Assembly: GCA_009746045.1 (NCBI GenBank)
Contig: RPFO01000306.1
Span: 1-45,087, forward strand
DNA: 45,087 nt
Source of the DNA: Mesostigma viride
Lineage: Eukaryota; Streptophyta; Mesostigmatophyceae; Mesostigmatales; Mesostigmataceae
Direction: 5' to 3'
Under the pieces are notes generated by a model. It worked only from the letters and a program-made list of their open reading frames with translations. It was not told the DNA's origin and did no database searches. Shown here piece after piece: positions 25,483-33,924 of the stretch. Positions within the stretch are counted from its first letter, which is position 1, and the number at the start of each line of letters is the position of its first letter. The position numbers and the translations under genes were made by a program.

Positions 25483-28400
25483 TCATGCATTTATCTTGCA
25501 ACACTGAGTCTCGTACGCGCTCTTACTCGCTGTGCCCTTGAGCCCGCTCGTTACCAGCTGCTTCCTCGTGATCTGAAACCGCATGCGTCTGTACACGCGC
25601 ACGAAACGGTCCCTTTCGCACGTGTTGAGGTCCATCAACTTGAACGTCTTCTTGTCCCGAAGCGCGTACGCGTTCAGATGCTGGTCGATAGCGATCGGGT
25701 TGTTCCCTCCGTCCGCCAGAAAGTCGATCAGATTACCGCCCGATAGCGTCTCGAATTCGTACCGATGCGCCCCGATGTACGCGAAACGCGATTTTGAGAC
25801 GCGGACGAGCACACCGTTGTCTCTCGAGCCCGCGTCAACGTCTAATCCTACGCAAACATCACAAGCTTTCGCGCGATAGCGTGCGAGAGCCTTACAGTCA
25901 CCCGTGACGTCGACGATCGTGACTGTGTCGTCGGGGTGGGTGCATATGAGCGAGCGGAGGCCGTCCACGTCGATGTAAATCATGTTCTTTTTTTGAACAT
26001 TTGTCGATTTAGTAGGGTGAAAAACCCCGGGATTATTTTGGGCGACGTACATATACGCATTGACAATGTCGTTGCTCAATGGTACGACACCAGCCATTTG
26101 CTTCCCGCCAAAAACGAGACCTTGAGACGCGGTGTCAATTAAACCTTTTGGGTCGCCTTTTCTAGCCAACGCTATTCGACTAAAGTTTCGAAGTTTGTTA
26201 GAAGCTCTTGAATTTTGTCCTAAAATAGATTCGCTACCACGCGAGATCGCTATCGCGGCCACAAGTCTGTCTTTATCGTAATCTGAACTCGAGACTTTTT
26301 TTTCCAAATCCGGGGGAAGTCTCAGATCGCCGCTGTAATTATAAGATGGTGCATCGGAGTCCGTGGGTATCTTTGCCTTCCAAGTGCCTTGGGGTTTTTG
26401 GCCTTGTGCCGCTCTCTCTTTCTCCTTTCTTTCTGTGGCCTCTTTCTTTACCAAGTAGCTTGCAATTTCTTTTGTAACAGCTCCTGTCAGCTTGTCGTAT
26501 TTGTCTTCGATAAACGACGGCAATGAATCTTTTTCTTGTTTGGATAATTCAGTCCCGTCGTCTTTTTTGTCCGGCTTCTGCGTCATCGTTTCCCGGACGA
26601 CATCTTCGCCAGCGTAACGAGTGATGAAGTCTTCCATCAGCTGACTAGCGATCACGTCGCGAACTTTATTAAGAATTGCAAGGAGGCCGAAGTCCTTGGC
26701 TATGGCCTTTTGACCTTGAGCAGGCGTTTTAGATTGAGTGGGCAGAGACCCACCTGGAGGGGGCGGAGGGCCGACTTTTCGGGGCAGAGGCCCATCTGGA
26801 GGGGGCGGAGGGCCGACTTTTCGGGGCAGAGGCCCATCTGGAGGGGGCGGAGGGCCGACTTTTCGGGGCAGAGGCCCATCTGGAGGGGGCGGAGGGCCGA
26901 CTTTTCGGGGCAGAGGCCCATCTGGAGGGGGCGGAGGGGGGCCATTTTGTTTTAGGGTTTGGCCTGGGCTTGGAGTGGGCATCTTTGGTTTTGGATTTGG
27001 CTTAAAAGTGATATTTGACACTCCTTCCAGCGCAAAATCTTCGTTTTTATATAAATTTGGAATTTCTAGCTTTTCGCTCGCACCAGTCGTAGAAAAATGA
27101 TTTTTGAGATACTCGAGCATTTTTGAATTGAAAATCGGAACTTCGGATCGTTGCATACCAATCATAGGTCGAACCAGGTATTTACCTTCGTTTTTTAAAA
27201 GCATGTCAGCAATCCATGCGTCATCTAGTCGTTTCTTGATTTCATCAAAAGTCGGTTTTAGTTGATTGATTGGGATGTATTTGTTTTCTTCCTTGTTCGG
27301 CGGGATATACTCGCGCTTGTCTGGATTTCGAAACTGGGCTATAATCGTTTTGACTTCTATCGAATCTTGGGGTTTCAAATCGGTTGGGTTCTTTAAGCGG
27401 TCAGCTAGATATTTGAGGGTTTTTGGAGGCAGGTAAAAATCGGTGAATCCGTCTTTTGTTTCCACAACAATTTCTGGATTATCCACAGCAGCTTTCAGCT
27501 TTTTAAACTCGACAGGCTTTTTTTCTATCTCCTCATACAACCTCTTCGCCATTTGAGAGTATGTCTGCGGGAATTCAACGGGTTTGTCGCCTCCGGACCG
27601 ATATTTTGCATTTGTTTTCACCGCAGTCGCAAAGATTGATCTCATGTATTGAAACAGTTCAGAGTCGGACGGGTCACCGTCGGATTTATCTCTGAATTTA
27701 AAAGTAGGGTCGACTTTAGTCACATCGCCTTCAACCGCGGCTTTCAGGATTGCTAGTTCTTTTTCAGGGCGCGGTTTCATTTTCTGTTTCTCTTTAGTTG
27801 CTGACGGCAAGGCCTTTTTTGCGTCTTCTTTGTGGAGAATTTCCCACTGTTCCGGTGTAAGTTGTGCCCATTTCGGAAGTCGAGCATAAATATCATTCAA
27901 AGCTTTTTCGACGTCGTTTGGCAGGCCCTTGTAGAACATTCCCGAAGTAGGCTTACTTGAAGTAGTTTTTCCTGCTCCGAGTGGTGAGGGCCTAGGCAGA
28001 CCGGATTTTAAAGGCGCACCCGGGGGCTTTGGTAGATTGGGCGGTGGACCCGGGGGGTTAGGTGGACCGAGTGTTGGAGGGTTAGGTGGTGGAGGAGGTT
28101 TAGGTGGACCACCCTCCGGGTTAGGTGGTGGAGGAGGTTTAGGTGGACCACCCTCCGGGTTAGGTGGTGGAGGAGGTTTAGGTGGACCAGCCGGAGGGTT
28201 AGGTGGTGGAGGAGGTTTAGATGGACCGGGTTGACCAGTGGAGTTTAGCGAATTTTTCACGCTAGGCGTACCTGTCGGTTTAGAATCTTCCAAGACTTCT
28301 GGCTTGTCGGGAACGGGGTTGCGTAAAGCATTGATTCGTTTTTCGATTGCCTGAAGTGATTTCTTTTGGGTCTTCAAGTCTTCTCGTTTGAGCATTTTCT

Positions 28401-29655
28401 CCAGTGCATTAATAGCTTGTTTTGTTCGGTCATCTAAAATATTTTTTGCGAAATCGTCAAAAGTGTACAAGCCTTTTGCCATCTCATAATCGGCTGTGAC
28501 GGACCTCTTGATTTCTTCTTTTTTTCCAATGCGCGTCTTTTCTTGGTTCAAAATGTTTTCGATGATTTTTTTTGACAATTTGTGCATCGCCAAAGTTTGA
28601 TCTCTAGTTTTTTCGTCATAGTTATTCGGGTCAACTTTGAAAATGGCTCTTTTTGAAAATGCAGAGTCCAATTGTCGAAGCCTTTCTGACAATTCTTGGC
28701 TTCTTTTTTCCTTTAACTCTTCTATTTTGTCTATCATGAAAGGAAATTCCTCTCTAAATATTTCAGTGTCGAATTCGATATCTGTTTGAAGTCGTCTCAA
28801 TTCATCAATTTTATATGTCAACGCCTCGCCTTTTCCGCTTGTCAACCAATCCTTTCCTTTCTCGTTTACGATGTCTTCGAATATTCGTTCGTATTTAGAA
28901 TCCATAGTTTGTTTCAACTCTTCGTTCCACCGATCGACTTCTTCGAATCCATCCGCAAACCATTCTTCAATTTCGTCATCTTCGTTTTCGATTTTTTCCG
29001 GTCGGTTTGGCATGATCCATTTTTGTTCATCGACTCTTTTTAACGGCTTTATTGATTCATTCGGCTCTTCGATGACATGTTTCGGTTCTTCTTTTTCTTG
29101 TACGATTGGTTCTGATGGTGATAAGTTTTCTTCTTCAACAGGGTTAGCGGCACTTTTTTCCTCAGGAGCAGGTTTGCTCGGCGTCTCCGATGTTTCGGGC
29201 AAGGAAATGTCAGGCGACCGCCCTTTAGGAGAATCAGATTTTGAGGAAGATGGCGCTGGCACTTCTGTTTTTTCGGGCAACGAAAGGTCACGCGACTCAG
29301 ATTTTGAAGAAGATGCTGTAGGCGAGGGGGGTGAATCAGGCGAGGGAGGCCTGGGCGAGTCTGGCGAATGTCCCTTGGGGGTAGCGGGTTTCGAAGAAGA
29401 TGTAGGCGAGGGAGGCCTGGGTAAGTCAGGCAAATGTCCCTTGGGGGAAGCGGATTTTGAAGAAGATGCTGTTGGCGAGTCAGGTATCGGCGAAGGGCTA
29501 CTTGCACTTACAAGTTCTTCGTTCGACACCCCGCTAAACCAGCTTGCGCCATGAAGTCGCTTTTCGCTGTATGGGTTCAGATTTCCTGTCAAACGAAAGG
29601 GCGAGATGCGTATACGGCGGTTTCGAAAAGGCGTTGTGTCTAAACTAGGTGGCAT
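25483..29655 (-). CDS. Very large proline-rich low-complexity protein, 1390 aa
   Basis: ATG 29655 (MPPSLDTTPF). Order of parts: an N-terminal motif NPYSEKRLHGASWF; an S/P-rich segment (SPKG ... PRPPSP repeats, residues about 50-130); a long charged helical region with coiled-coil character; a proline tract of 13-aa units (GGPPKPPPPPNPE); a second charged region; a second proline tract of 14-aa units (DGPLPRKVGPPPPP); and a compact C-terminal domain of about 250 aa (YIDVDGLRSLI ... CVGLDVDAGS). The proline tracts resemble formin FH1 or WASP profilin/SH3-binding regions, but no FH2 or WH2 domain is evident. A virion tegument-like or host-actin-interacting role is a guess. The neighbouring large gene has a related N-terminus. 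Confidence 0.75.
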   Translation of the reverse strand: MPPSLDTTPFRNRRIRISPFRLTGNLNPYSEKRLHGASWFSGVSNEELVSASSPSPIPDSPTASSSKSASPKGHLPDLPRPPSPTSSSKPATPKGHSPDSPRPPSPDSPPSPTASSSKSESRDLSLPEKTEVPAPSSSKSDSPKGRSPDISLPETSETPSKPAPEEKSAANPVEEENLSPSEPIVQEKEEPKHVIEEPNESIKPLKRVDEQKWIMPNRPEKIENEDDEIEEWFADGFEEVDRWNEELKQTMDSKYERIFEDIVNEKGKDWLTSGKGEALTYKIDELRRLQTDIEFDTEIFREEFPFMIDKIEELKEKRSQELSERLRQLDSAFSKRAIFKVDPNNYDEKTRDQTLAMHKLSKKIIENILNQEKTRIGKKEEIKRSVTADYEMAKGLYTFDDFAKNILDDRTKQAINALEKMLKREDLKTQKKSLQAIEKRINALRNPVPDKPEVLEDSKPTGTPSVKNSLNSTGQPGPSKPPPPPNPPAGPPKPPPPPNPEGGPPKPPPPPNPEGGPPKPPPPPNPPTLGPPNPPGPPPNLPKPPGAPLKSGLPRPSPLGAGKTTSSKPTSGMFYKGLPNDVEKALNDIYARLPKWAQLTPEQWEILHKEDAKKALPSATKEKQKMKPRPEKELAILKAAVEGDVTKVDPTFKFRDKSDGDPSDSELFQYMRSIFATAVKTNAKYRSGGDKPVEFPQTYSQMAKRLYEEIEKKPVEFKKLKAAVDNPEIVVETKDGFTDFYLPPKTLKYLADRLKNPTDLKPQDSIEVKTIIAQFRNPDKREYIPPNKEENKYIPINQLKPTFDEIKKRLDDAWIADMLLKNEGKYLVRPMIGMQRSEVPIFNSKMLEYLKNHFSTTGASEKLEIPNLYKNEDFALEGVSNITFKPNPKPKMPTPSPGQTLKQNGPPPPPPDGPLPRKVGPPPPPDGPLPRKVGPPPPPDGPLPRKVGPPPPPDGPLPRKVGPPPPPGGSLPTQSKTPAQGQKAIAKDFGLLAILNKVRDVIASQLMEDFITRYAGEDVVRETMTQKPDKKDDGTELSKQEKDSLPSFIEDKYDKLTGAVTKEIASYLVKKEATERKEKERAAQGQKPQGTWKAKIPTDSDAPSYNYSGDLRLPPDLEKKVSSSDYDKDRLVAAIAISRGSESILGQNSRASNKLRNFSRIALARKGDPKGLIDTASQGLVFGGKQMAGVVPLSNDIVNAYMYVAQNNPGVFHPTKSTNVQKKNMIYIDVDGLRSLICTHPDDTVTIVDVTGDCKALARYRAKACDVCVGLDVDAGSRDNGVLVRVSKSRFAYIGAHRYEFETLSGGNLIDFLADGGNNPIAIDQHLNAYALRDKKTFKLMDLNTCERDRFVRVYRRMRFQITRKQLVTSGLKGTASKSAYETQCCKINA
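26740..26949. repeat. 42-bp coding tandem repeat, five units
   Basis: Units starting GGGCAGAG at 26740, 26782, 26824, 26866 and 26908 encode the 14-aa proline repeats of the 25483 protein. The last four are nearly identical. Recent expansion or contraction of the array is likely. Confidence 0.9.
28080..28236. repeat. 39-bp coding tandem repeat, four units
   Basis: Units starting GTTAGGTGGTGGAGGAGG at 28081, 28120, 28159 and 28198 encode the 13-aa PPPPPN-type repeats in the same protein. The 42- and 39-bp arrays preserve the reading frame. Confidence 0.85.
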
Positions 29656-29703
29656 AGAGACTATCAACTTAGGACACACATAAATTTGTTCGGATCTTTG
29701 TCT

Positions 29704-31410
29704 TCACTTCTTGTTCTTCGACCTAATTCCCGATAACATCAATAGTTCCTCCCTCATTGATTGCCTTCTGCTTTCCGTACTAATGTCTGGTAATGTTACA
29801 TTCCGGGGTTCGGTATCGAGAGTTTGCTTAGGTTTGGCGCCTAATGATATATTGTGAAAGATTGTGCGCATAAAGGGAAAGGAATTTTCCAGATCTTTTG
29901 TTTTCTCTTGTATATTATCCTTATCCTTGTACTTCAAGGTCAACAGGTCTAAAACATCACCTCCCTTGTAATAAGTGTTAGCGATTTGTGCAGCGTCTTG
30001 TATTTTTACCAAGTCGTTTATTAAATCAGGTGAAATTTCTGACATCGATACAAGTTTTTGAGCCGTATGTTCGATGCCATCTAGTTCTGGCTGATTATAG
30101 ACGCCTACGGCTCTGGATAACCTTTGCTTGAGGTCTTGTGTGGTACGTGTTATGTCGTCTTTGGTCGAAGGTTTTGCCAACGGATTTTTTTCCCCTGAAA
30201 TGGCCCGTGCTACAACTTCAGTATCGAGGGGGTAAAAACTATTGTTTTGATTGCCTGGCAATTTTTCTACCTTTTCGCTGGCTTGTTGTTGAACTTGTGC
30301 CATGAGGTCTTGTGTGGTACGTGTTATGTCGTCTTCGGTCGAAGGTTTTGCGAACGGATTTTTTCCCCCTGAAATAGCCTGCGCTACAACTTCAGTATTG
30401 AGGGTGTTAAAACTATTTTTTGGATCGCCTGGCGAATTTTCTACCATTTCGCTAGCTTGTTGTTGAACTTGTGCCATGACCCCGCCTTTTATAACGTCGT
30501 TCAAAACGACGCTAACAAGCTCTTTTACTTCGTCGATAGATACATTGTCTCGATTTGCCACGTCCTCACTGATGGCCTTTATACCTGCGACAAATTTTTC
30601 CGCATCGGAATCTTTTATATCGAAAGGTTCCTCACGTGCGTCTATTAAAGATTGTTGAAGTCCATCAGAAGAATTCGGATTTAATTGTTTGTTTTTAATT
30701 TCCTGGGCTTTTGTCAAAAAATCCTGAAAAGATGGCCGAAGGTTTTTAGGAACTTTTTCAGGGGATGCATTGAGTACAATGGTGGATCGGTGAATTACTT
30801 CTTCTATGTCAATCGGTGTCTGGTCGTCTTTTTCTAATAAAAATTTTAGCTCATCGACTTCGGTGAAAATACCATGACCTGATTTGTCTGAAATATGATG
30901 GTTTGCGAGGTCTGTCCAAATACCGCGCTGTATGTCATTAGGCTCCTTAAGTTTAGGGTCGGTTGACGCGCCTTCTTCTCCAATTGTACCGTACAGTTCA
31001 CTGGAACTTACGTCACCGTCAGGTCCACTCGCAGATCTATCAGATTCGGAGCCTCCGGGTAGACCCGTCGGCGACGTCATCGCATCGGTTTCGGGAGTCG
31101 CTTCTGGCAGCGAACTTTCCGAGGTTCTCGGGGAATCCAACGGTGATTCATGAGACGACGTGACGGTCGTGGAAGATGCACCTGAAGACGATCTCGGGCT
31201 TGAATCAGGCGATGTCGAAGAGGTCGCAAGTGCGAGGGGGGGAACGCTCGAGGATACAGCGTCGACATCGCCGATGTTAAATCCCGGCCCGTGAACCGAT
31301 CCTGCTAAGTACGGATTGAGAGACGCGCCATACGCCAACGGGTAAGACGCCCGCTGAAAGTTCGGGACAAACACATTCGATTCTCGACTGAAGCGGTACG
31401 GGTTTTGCAT
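29704..31410 (-). CDS. Large low-complexity protein, 568 aa
   Basis: ATG 31410 (MQNPYRFSRESNVF). The N-terminus has NPYLAGSVHGPGFNIGD, similar to the other two large proteins of this region. Residues about 50-150 are S/P/T/E-rich and probably disordered. The rest is charged and helical. Residues about 310-425 are a tandem duplication of 58 aa (AQVQQQASE ... TRTTQDL). The gene is read in the same direction as the 25483 gene, 48 bases upstream of its start, and is probably transcribed with it. A virion or tegument-like role is inferred. Confidence 0.7.
   Translation of the reverse strand: MQNPYRFSRESNVFVPNFQRASYPLAYGASLNPYLAGSVHGPGFNIGDVDAVSSSVPPLALATSSTSPDSSPRSSSGASSTTVTSSHESPLDSPRTSESSLPEATPETDAMTSPTGLPGGSESDRSASGPDGDVSSSELYGTIGEEGASTDPKLKEPNDIQRGIWTDLANHHISDKSGHGIFTEVDELKFLLEKDDQTPIDIEEVIHRSTIVLNASPEKVPKNLRPSFQDFLTKAQEIKNKQLNPNSSDGLQQSLIDAREEPFDIKDSDAEKFVAGIKAISEDVANRDNVSIDEVKELVSVVLNDVIKGGVMAQVQQQASEMVENSPGDPKNSFNTLNTEVVAQAISGGKNPFAKPSTEDDITRTTQDLMAQVQQQASEKVEKLPGNQNNSFYPLDTEVVARAISGEKNPLAKPSTKDDITRTTQDLKQRLSRAVGVYNQPELDGIEHTAQKLVSMSEISPDLINDLVKIQDAAQIANTYYKGGDVLDLLTLKYKDKDNIQEKTKDLENSFPFMRTIFHNISLGAKPKQTLDTEPRNVTLPDISTESRRQSMREELLMLSGIRSKNKK
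30130..30477. repeat. 174-bp in-frame tandem duplication
   Basis: GAGGTCTTGTGTGGTACGTG occurs at 30130 and 30304; the following sequence matches with scattered changes. It encodes the duplicated 58-aa segment of the 29704 protein. Confidence 0.85.
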
Positions 31411-31459
31411 TTATACTAAGGCGAAGAACATTTCTTCGTTTCTTTGACAGAGAGAGGAG

Positions 31460-31798
31460 ATGGAAAAGGTGTTGAAGACCATTGACGGACTCTCGTGTTC
31501 CATTCTCGACGACCCCCATTGCGACCTTGTGCATCTCTTGTGTCAGGCCGCCCGCGCGCTTGTGAAAGAGAAGTTTCTAGAGGAAGACTTCGAGGCCGTG
31601 TTGAAAGGCTGTTTGCGCTTGGCGGATCACGTAATCGAAGAGCTGTGTCCTGAAAACGACGCGCGCGTTGCCAAGCTCGCTTATGCGGTCCGTTATTATG
31701 TCCGAGCTCATCGTGACGCAGAGGCCGTGAGTCCGCCGCGGTTGCCGACTTTATCGAACGGGAAACTTGTCATTCGCAGCCCGGCTTTGTGCGCGTGA
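31460..31798 (+). CDS. Hypothetical protein, 112 aa (may be the N-terminus of the next gene)
   Basis: ATG 31460 (MEKVLKTIDGLSCS), divergent from the 31410 gene across 49 bases. The protein is helical with several cysteines and matches no family I know. The following frame overlaps its end, has no ATG of its own for the first 150 codons and continues with protein-like sequence, so the two are probably one gene of about 475 aa with a frame break near 31775-31795. Confidence 0.6.
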   Translation: MEKVLKTIDGLSCSILDDPHCDLVHLLCQAARALVKEKFLEEDFEAVLKGCLRLADHVIEELCPENDARVAKLAYAVRYYVRAHRDAEAVSPPRLPTLSNGKLVIRSPALCA

Positions 31799-32885
31799 TG
31801 GTCAAACGCGTTTCTTGCGACGAGGCGTGCGGGCCGAAACGCTCCTCGCCGCTCTTTCGGCACCCTTGTATCGGGATCTTACAGAGGAGGAGCGGTTGCA
31901 CGCTCACGTTTTCGCTGACTTCGTGGACTCGAAACGCGTGAACAAAGGTCCCACGCTTTCCGCTTCTACGGAACGAGTGTTCGATGCGTTTTCCGACTTT
32001 CTCGAAGATCGCAATTTCCCAAGGTACGACCACTTTTCGAGGTTTCGAGAGGACAAGTGGTTTTGGAACGCCTTGTTCGATCGCTATGGGTTCTCGACGG
32101 GCGGTGGATTGGGTTCGAAGAGGACGTCGGGTTTTAGCGTGAACGGGTCTCGCGATCCAAAGGACGCGTGCACCGAGTCTGTGTCGCTCGAGGACCCGGA
32201 CCCTCATCGTTGCGATTTCCGTGTTTTCTGCGGGAAGACGAGGTTGTCTCTCGTGACGAATGCGCTCATGAAATACGCTGGAGACCTGGTTTCGGACGAG
32301 GTCTTGAACGAGATCATAGACGCATTCGACAGGACGGGGGTTAACAACCTTACGACCGAGGAGCGGTACCGCACTTCTCATCTCCACGGGCTCGTGACGG
32401 CGATGGCGGAGAACGGGGTGTCTGTCCCCGAGGCGGTCCGTGATTGGATTGTCGACCACAGGGCGGCGTTGAGCGAGAAGATATACAGCCACAACGCCCA
32501 GTTTCGGCGGTCGAGGTCAGGCGATTTTTTCCAAGAAACTTTGCGGTGGCAACGATGGGACGCTCTTTTGCGATCGACGGACAAGAGGCGTCATACGGAG
32601 AGCGAGGAGGAGTCTTCGAGCGAGATCGAGTCGGTGTACACGACAAAGGCCGCGGAGTTCATGCAGCTCGAAAACGTCAAGCAGGACCCGGAGGCGTGGG
32701 TGAAAATGAAAGATTTTCGCCAGGCTTTTTTAGTCGATTTTTGTGGAGAAGACGTGTCTAACAGGAAGAACGCGGTGACAAATGAAGACTTACGCACATT
32801 GTTCGAACCTTTCGGCCTGAAGTTTTTCAGGAACAAGAGGCGCGATGGGGTTAGATCCGATTGGGTGAACGGGATCACGATTTAG
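31767..32885 (+). CDS. Hypothetical protein with winged-helix-like C-terminus (second part of the 31460 gene?)
   Basis: The open frame starts at a TTG and has no early ATG, so translation alone from here is doubtful. A segment ALMKYAGDLVSDEVLNEIID resembles a module seen twice in the 42-45 kb protein. The last 70 residues (AWVKMKDFRQAFLVDFC, then RNKRRDGVRSDWVNGITI) resemble the small winged-helix domain at the C-terminus of many viral D5-type primase-helicases: hydrophobic helix, long linker, basic strand and W. No helicase motif is present, so it is not a D5 helicase itself. Confidence 0.6.
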   Translation: MSFAARLCARDGQTRFLRRGVRAETLLAALSAPLYRDLTEEERLHAHVFADFVDSKRVNKGPTLSASTERVFDAFSDFLEDRNFPRYDHFSRFREDKWFWNALFDRYGFSTGGGLGSKRTSGFSVNGSRDPKDACTESVSLEDPDPHRCDFRVFCGKTRLSLVTNALMKYAGDLVSDEVLNEIIDAFDRTGVNNLTTEERYRTSHLHGLVTAMAENGVSVPEAVRDWIVDHRAALSEKIYSHNAQFRRSRSGDFFQETLRWQRWDALLRSTDKRRHTESEEESSSEIESVYTTKAAEFMQLENVKQDPEAWVKMKDFRQAFLVDFCGEDVSNRKNAVTNEDLRTLFEPFGLKFFRNKRRDGVRSDWVNGITI

Positions 32886-32989
32886 ACTTTCTCGTTCTGG
32901 AATGTTTTCCGCACGTGACTCTCATCGGCCTCGCTTGAAACTTGCACCTCCGGTTGCAATGGGTCGTGCCTTTGCACCTCATGACGAGA

Positions 32990-33028
32990 GGGTTTTTTAT
33001 TATTCAATAAAGAAAGAAAGTTGCATGT
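32990..33028. repeat. 39-bp exact direct repeat, copy A
   Basis: GGGTTTTTTATTATTCAATA continues through AAGAAAGAAAGTTGCATGT and recurs exactly at 33886-33924. This copy is in the spacer at the 3' ends of the 31767 and 33060 genes. Its ATG (33025) opens no long frame. Confidence 0.9.
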
Positions 33029-33059
33029 TCTTGTGAGCAAAGTACATGTTCGCGTTTCA

Positions 33060-33683
33060 TCATGTTCGCCCAGTCAGGCTGTTGATAAATTTTGCGAACC
33101 GTAGCACATTATGTTCCATTTCACTCAGTTCGGCCCGTCGTTGTGCTATGCCCGACAGCCCGGGGCGGTTGGGATTTAATGGCGCGTTCCTTAGCGCGTC
33201 CACGTCTCCCCACGTGACAGTTACCGGTACGTTCATCCCGGATCTCCTTCCGTCTGTGTTTAGGATAATTTGACCTAGGCGGTATGTTCTTTCAAGCGCC
33301 TCTTCTTTTATTCTGTCCAGCTTGATTTTCTCGTGTTGTCCTGCAATCCATGCGTCAAGTGTTCCATCGCGTCTCATTTCATGTAACTCACCACTAGCAG
33401 GCGGTATATTTTCGAGACGTGCATTGACTTCATTAAGTTGACCTAGGTAGTGATTGAACAAGTTCTGTCTCATTTGTTGGTCTGCTCCAGGTCCGTTGGC
33501 CACACCGTAACTAAGTTTGTCTTCTGGGCCGACGTTTGACAAAATGTTATCCACCAGCTCTGGATTTCCGAGGATTTCACTGACTGCATTTCGGGAACGG
33601 TAATTGGGGTTGGGTCGAGTGTCAGGCTCGGGGTTGGTTACAGAGGGGCGGCTCAGACCCCTCTTCACCTGGGTTCGGCGCAC
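33060..33683 (-). CDS. F-box-like protein, C-terminal part of a split zinc-knuckle gene
   Basis: The frame opens at a GTG at 33683 and has no early ATG. It contains LGNPELVDNILSNVGPEDKL, which matches the F-box pattern (P-x-L-v-x-x-I-L-x-x-l-x-P-E-D), followed by a helical region. Together with the overlapping upstream frame it has the plan of the protein at 23356: zinc knuckle, F-box-like segment, helical tail. The F-box assignment is from pattern only. Confidence 0.6.
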   Translation of the reverse strand: MRRTQVKRGLSRPSVTNPEPDTRPNPNYRSRNAVSEILGNPELVDNILSNVGPEDKLSYGVANGPGADQQMRQNLFNHYLGQLNEVNARLENIPPASGELHEMRRDGTLDAWIAGQHEKIKLDRIKEEALERTYRLGQIILNTDGRRSGMNVPVTVTWGDVDALRNAPLNPNRPGLSGIAQRRAELSEMEHNVLRFAKFINSLTGRT

Positions 33684-33819
33684 GCATTTTGTGACCCCGC
33701 TTATAGCGACGTGTGCTTTTTTGCGACACAGAGCGTCGACCTTTGTGCAGGTGGCATCTTCCTCTCGTGACTTCTAAATTGCATGTACCTCCAGATCGGG
33801 TAGCAGCCATGCACTTCAT
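33622..33819 (-). CDS. Zinc-knuckle N-terminal part of the split F-box-like gene, 65 aa
   Basis: ATG 33819. Residues 3-25 read CMAATRSGGTC ... CHLH, the same C-x(9)-C-x(8)-C-x2-H knuckle as at 22980 and 24009, followed by a basic stretch. The frame ends at 33622 while the frame at 33683 continues with sequence homologous in layout to 23356. The relative shift here is +1, unlike most breaks in the window. Confidence 0.6.
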   Translation of the reverse strand: MKCMAATRSGGTCNLEVTRGRCHLHKGRRSVSQKSTRRYKRGHKMRAPNPGEEGSEPPLCNQPRA

Positions 33820-33885
33820 AGTAGTTTCACTTTGTAAAGGGCTTAATATATTTAATCGCTAGCTTGCACATCAAGGTTCATCGAG

Positions 33886-33924
33886 GGGTTTTTTATTATT
33901 CAATAAAGAAAGAAAGTTGCATGT
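33886..33924 (+). promoter_or_regulatory. 39-bp repeat copy B, promoter and start of the 33921 gene
   Basis: Identical to 32990-33028. Here the repeat ends on the ATG (33921) of the large gene, so it probably contains that gene's promoter and leader (T6, ATTATTCAATAAAG, purine-rich leader). Confidence 0.7.

Noticed and set aside
26710-27100. Glycine-rich plus-strand proteins opposite the proline tracts
   Set aside because: They are antisense shadows of the 42- and 39-bp repeats in the 25483 gene.
25483-29655. Formin or WASP homologue
   Set aside because: Proline tracts alone resemble FH1 regions, but I see no FH2, WH2 or VCA segment.
31767-32885. D5-type primase-helicase
   Set aside because: Only the C-terminal winged-helix-like tail is similar; Walker motifs are absent.
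33025-33060. Gene start at repeat copy A
   Set aside because: The ATG in the upstream 39-bp copy gives no meaningful frame.
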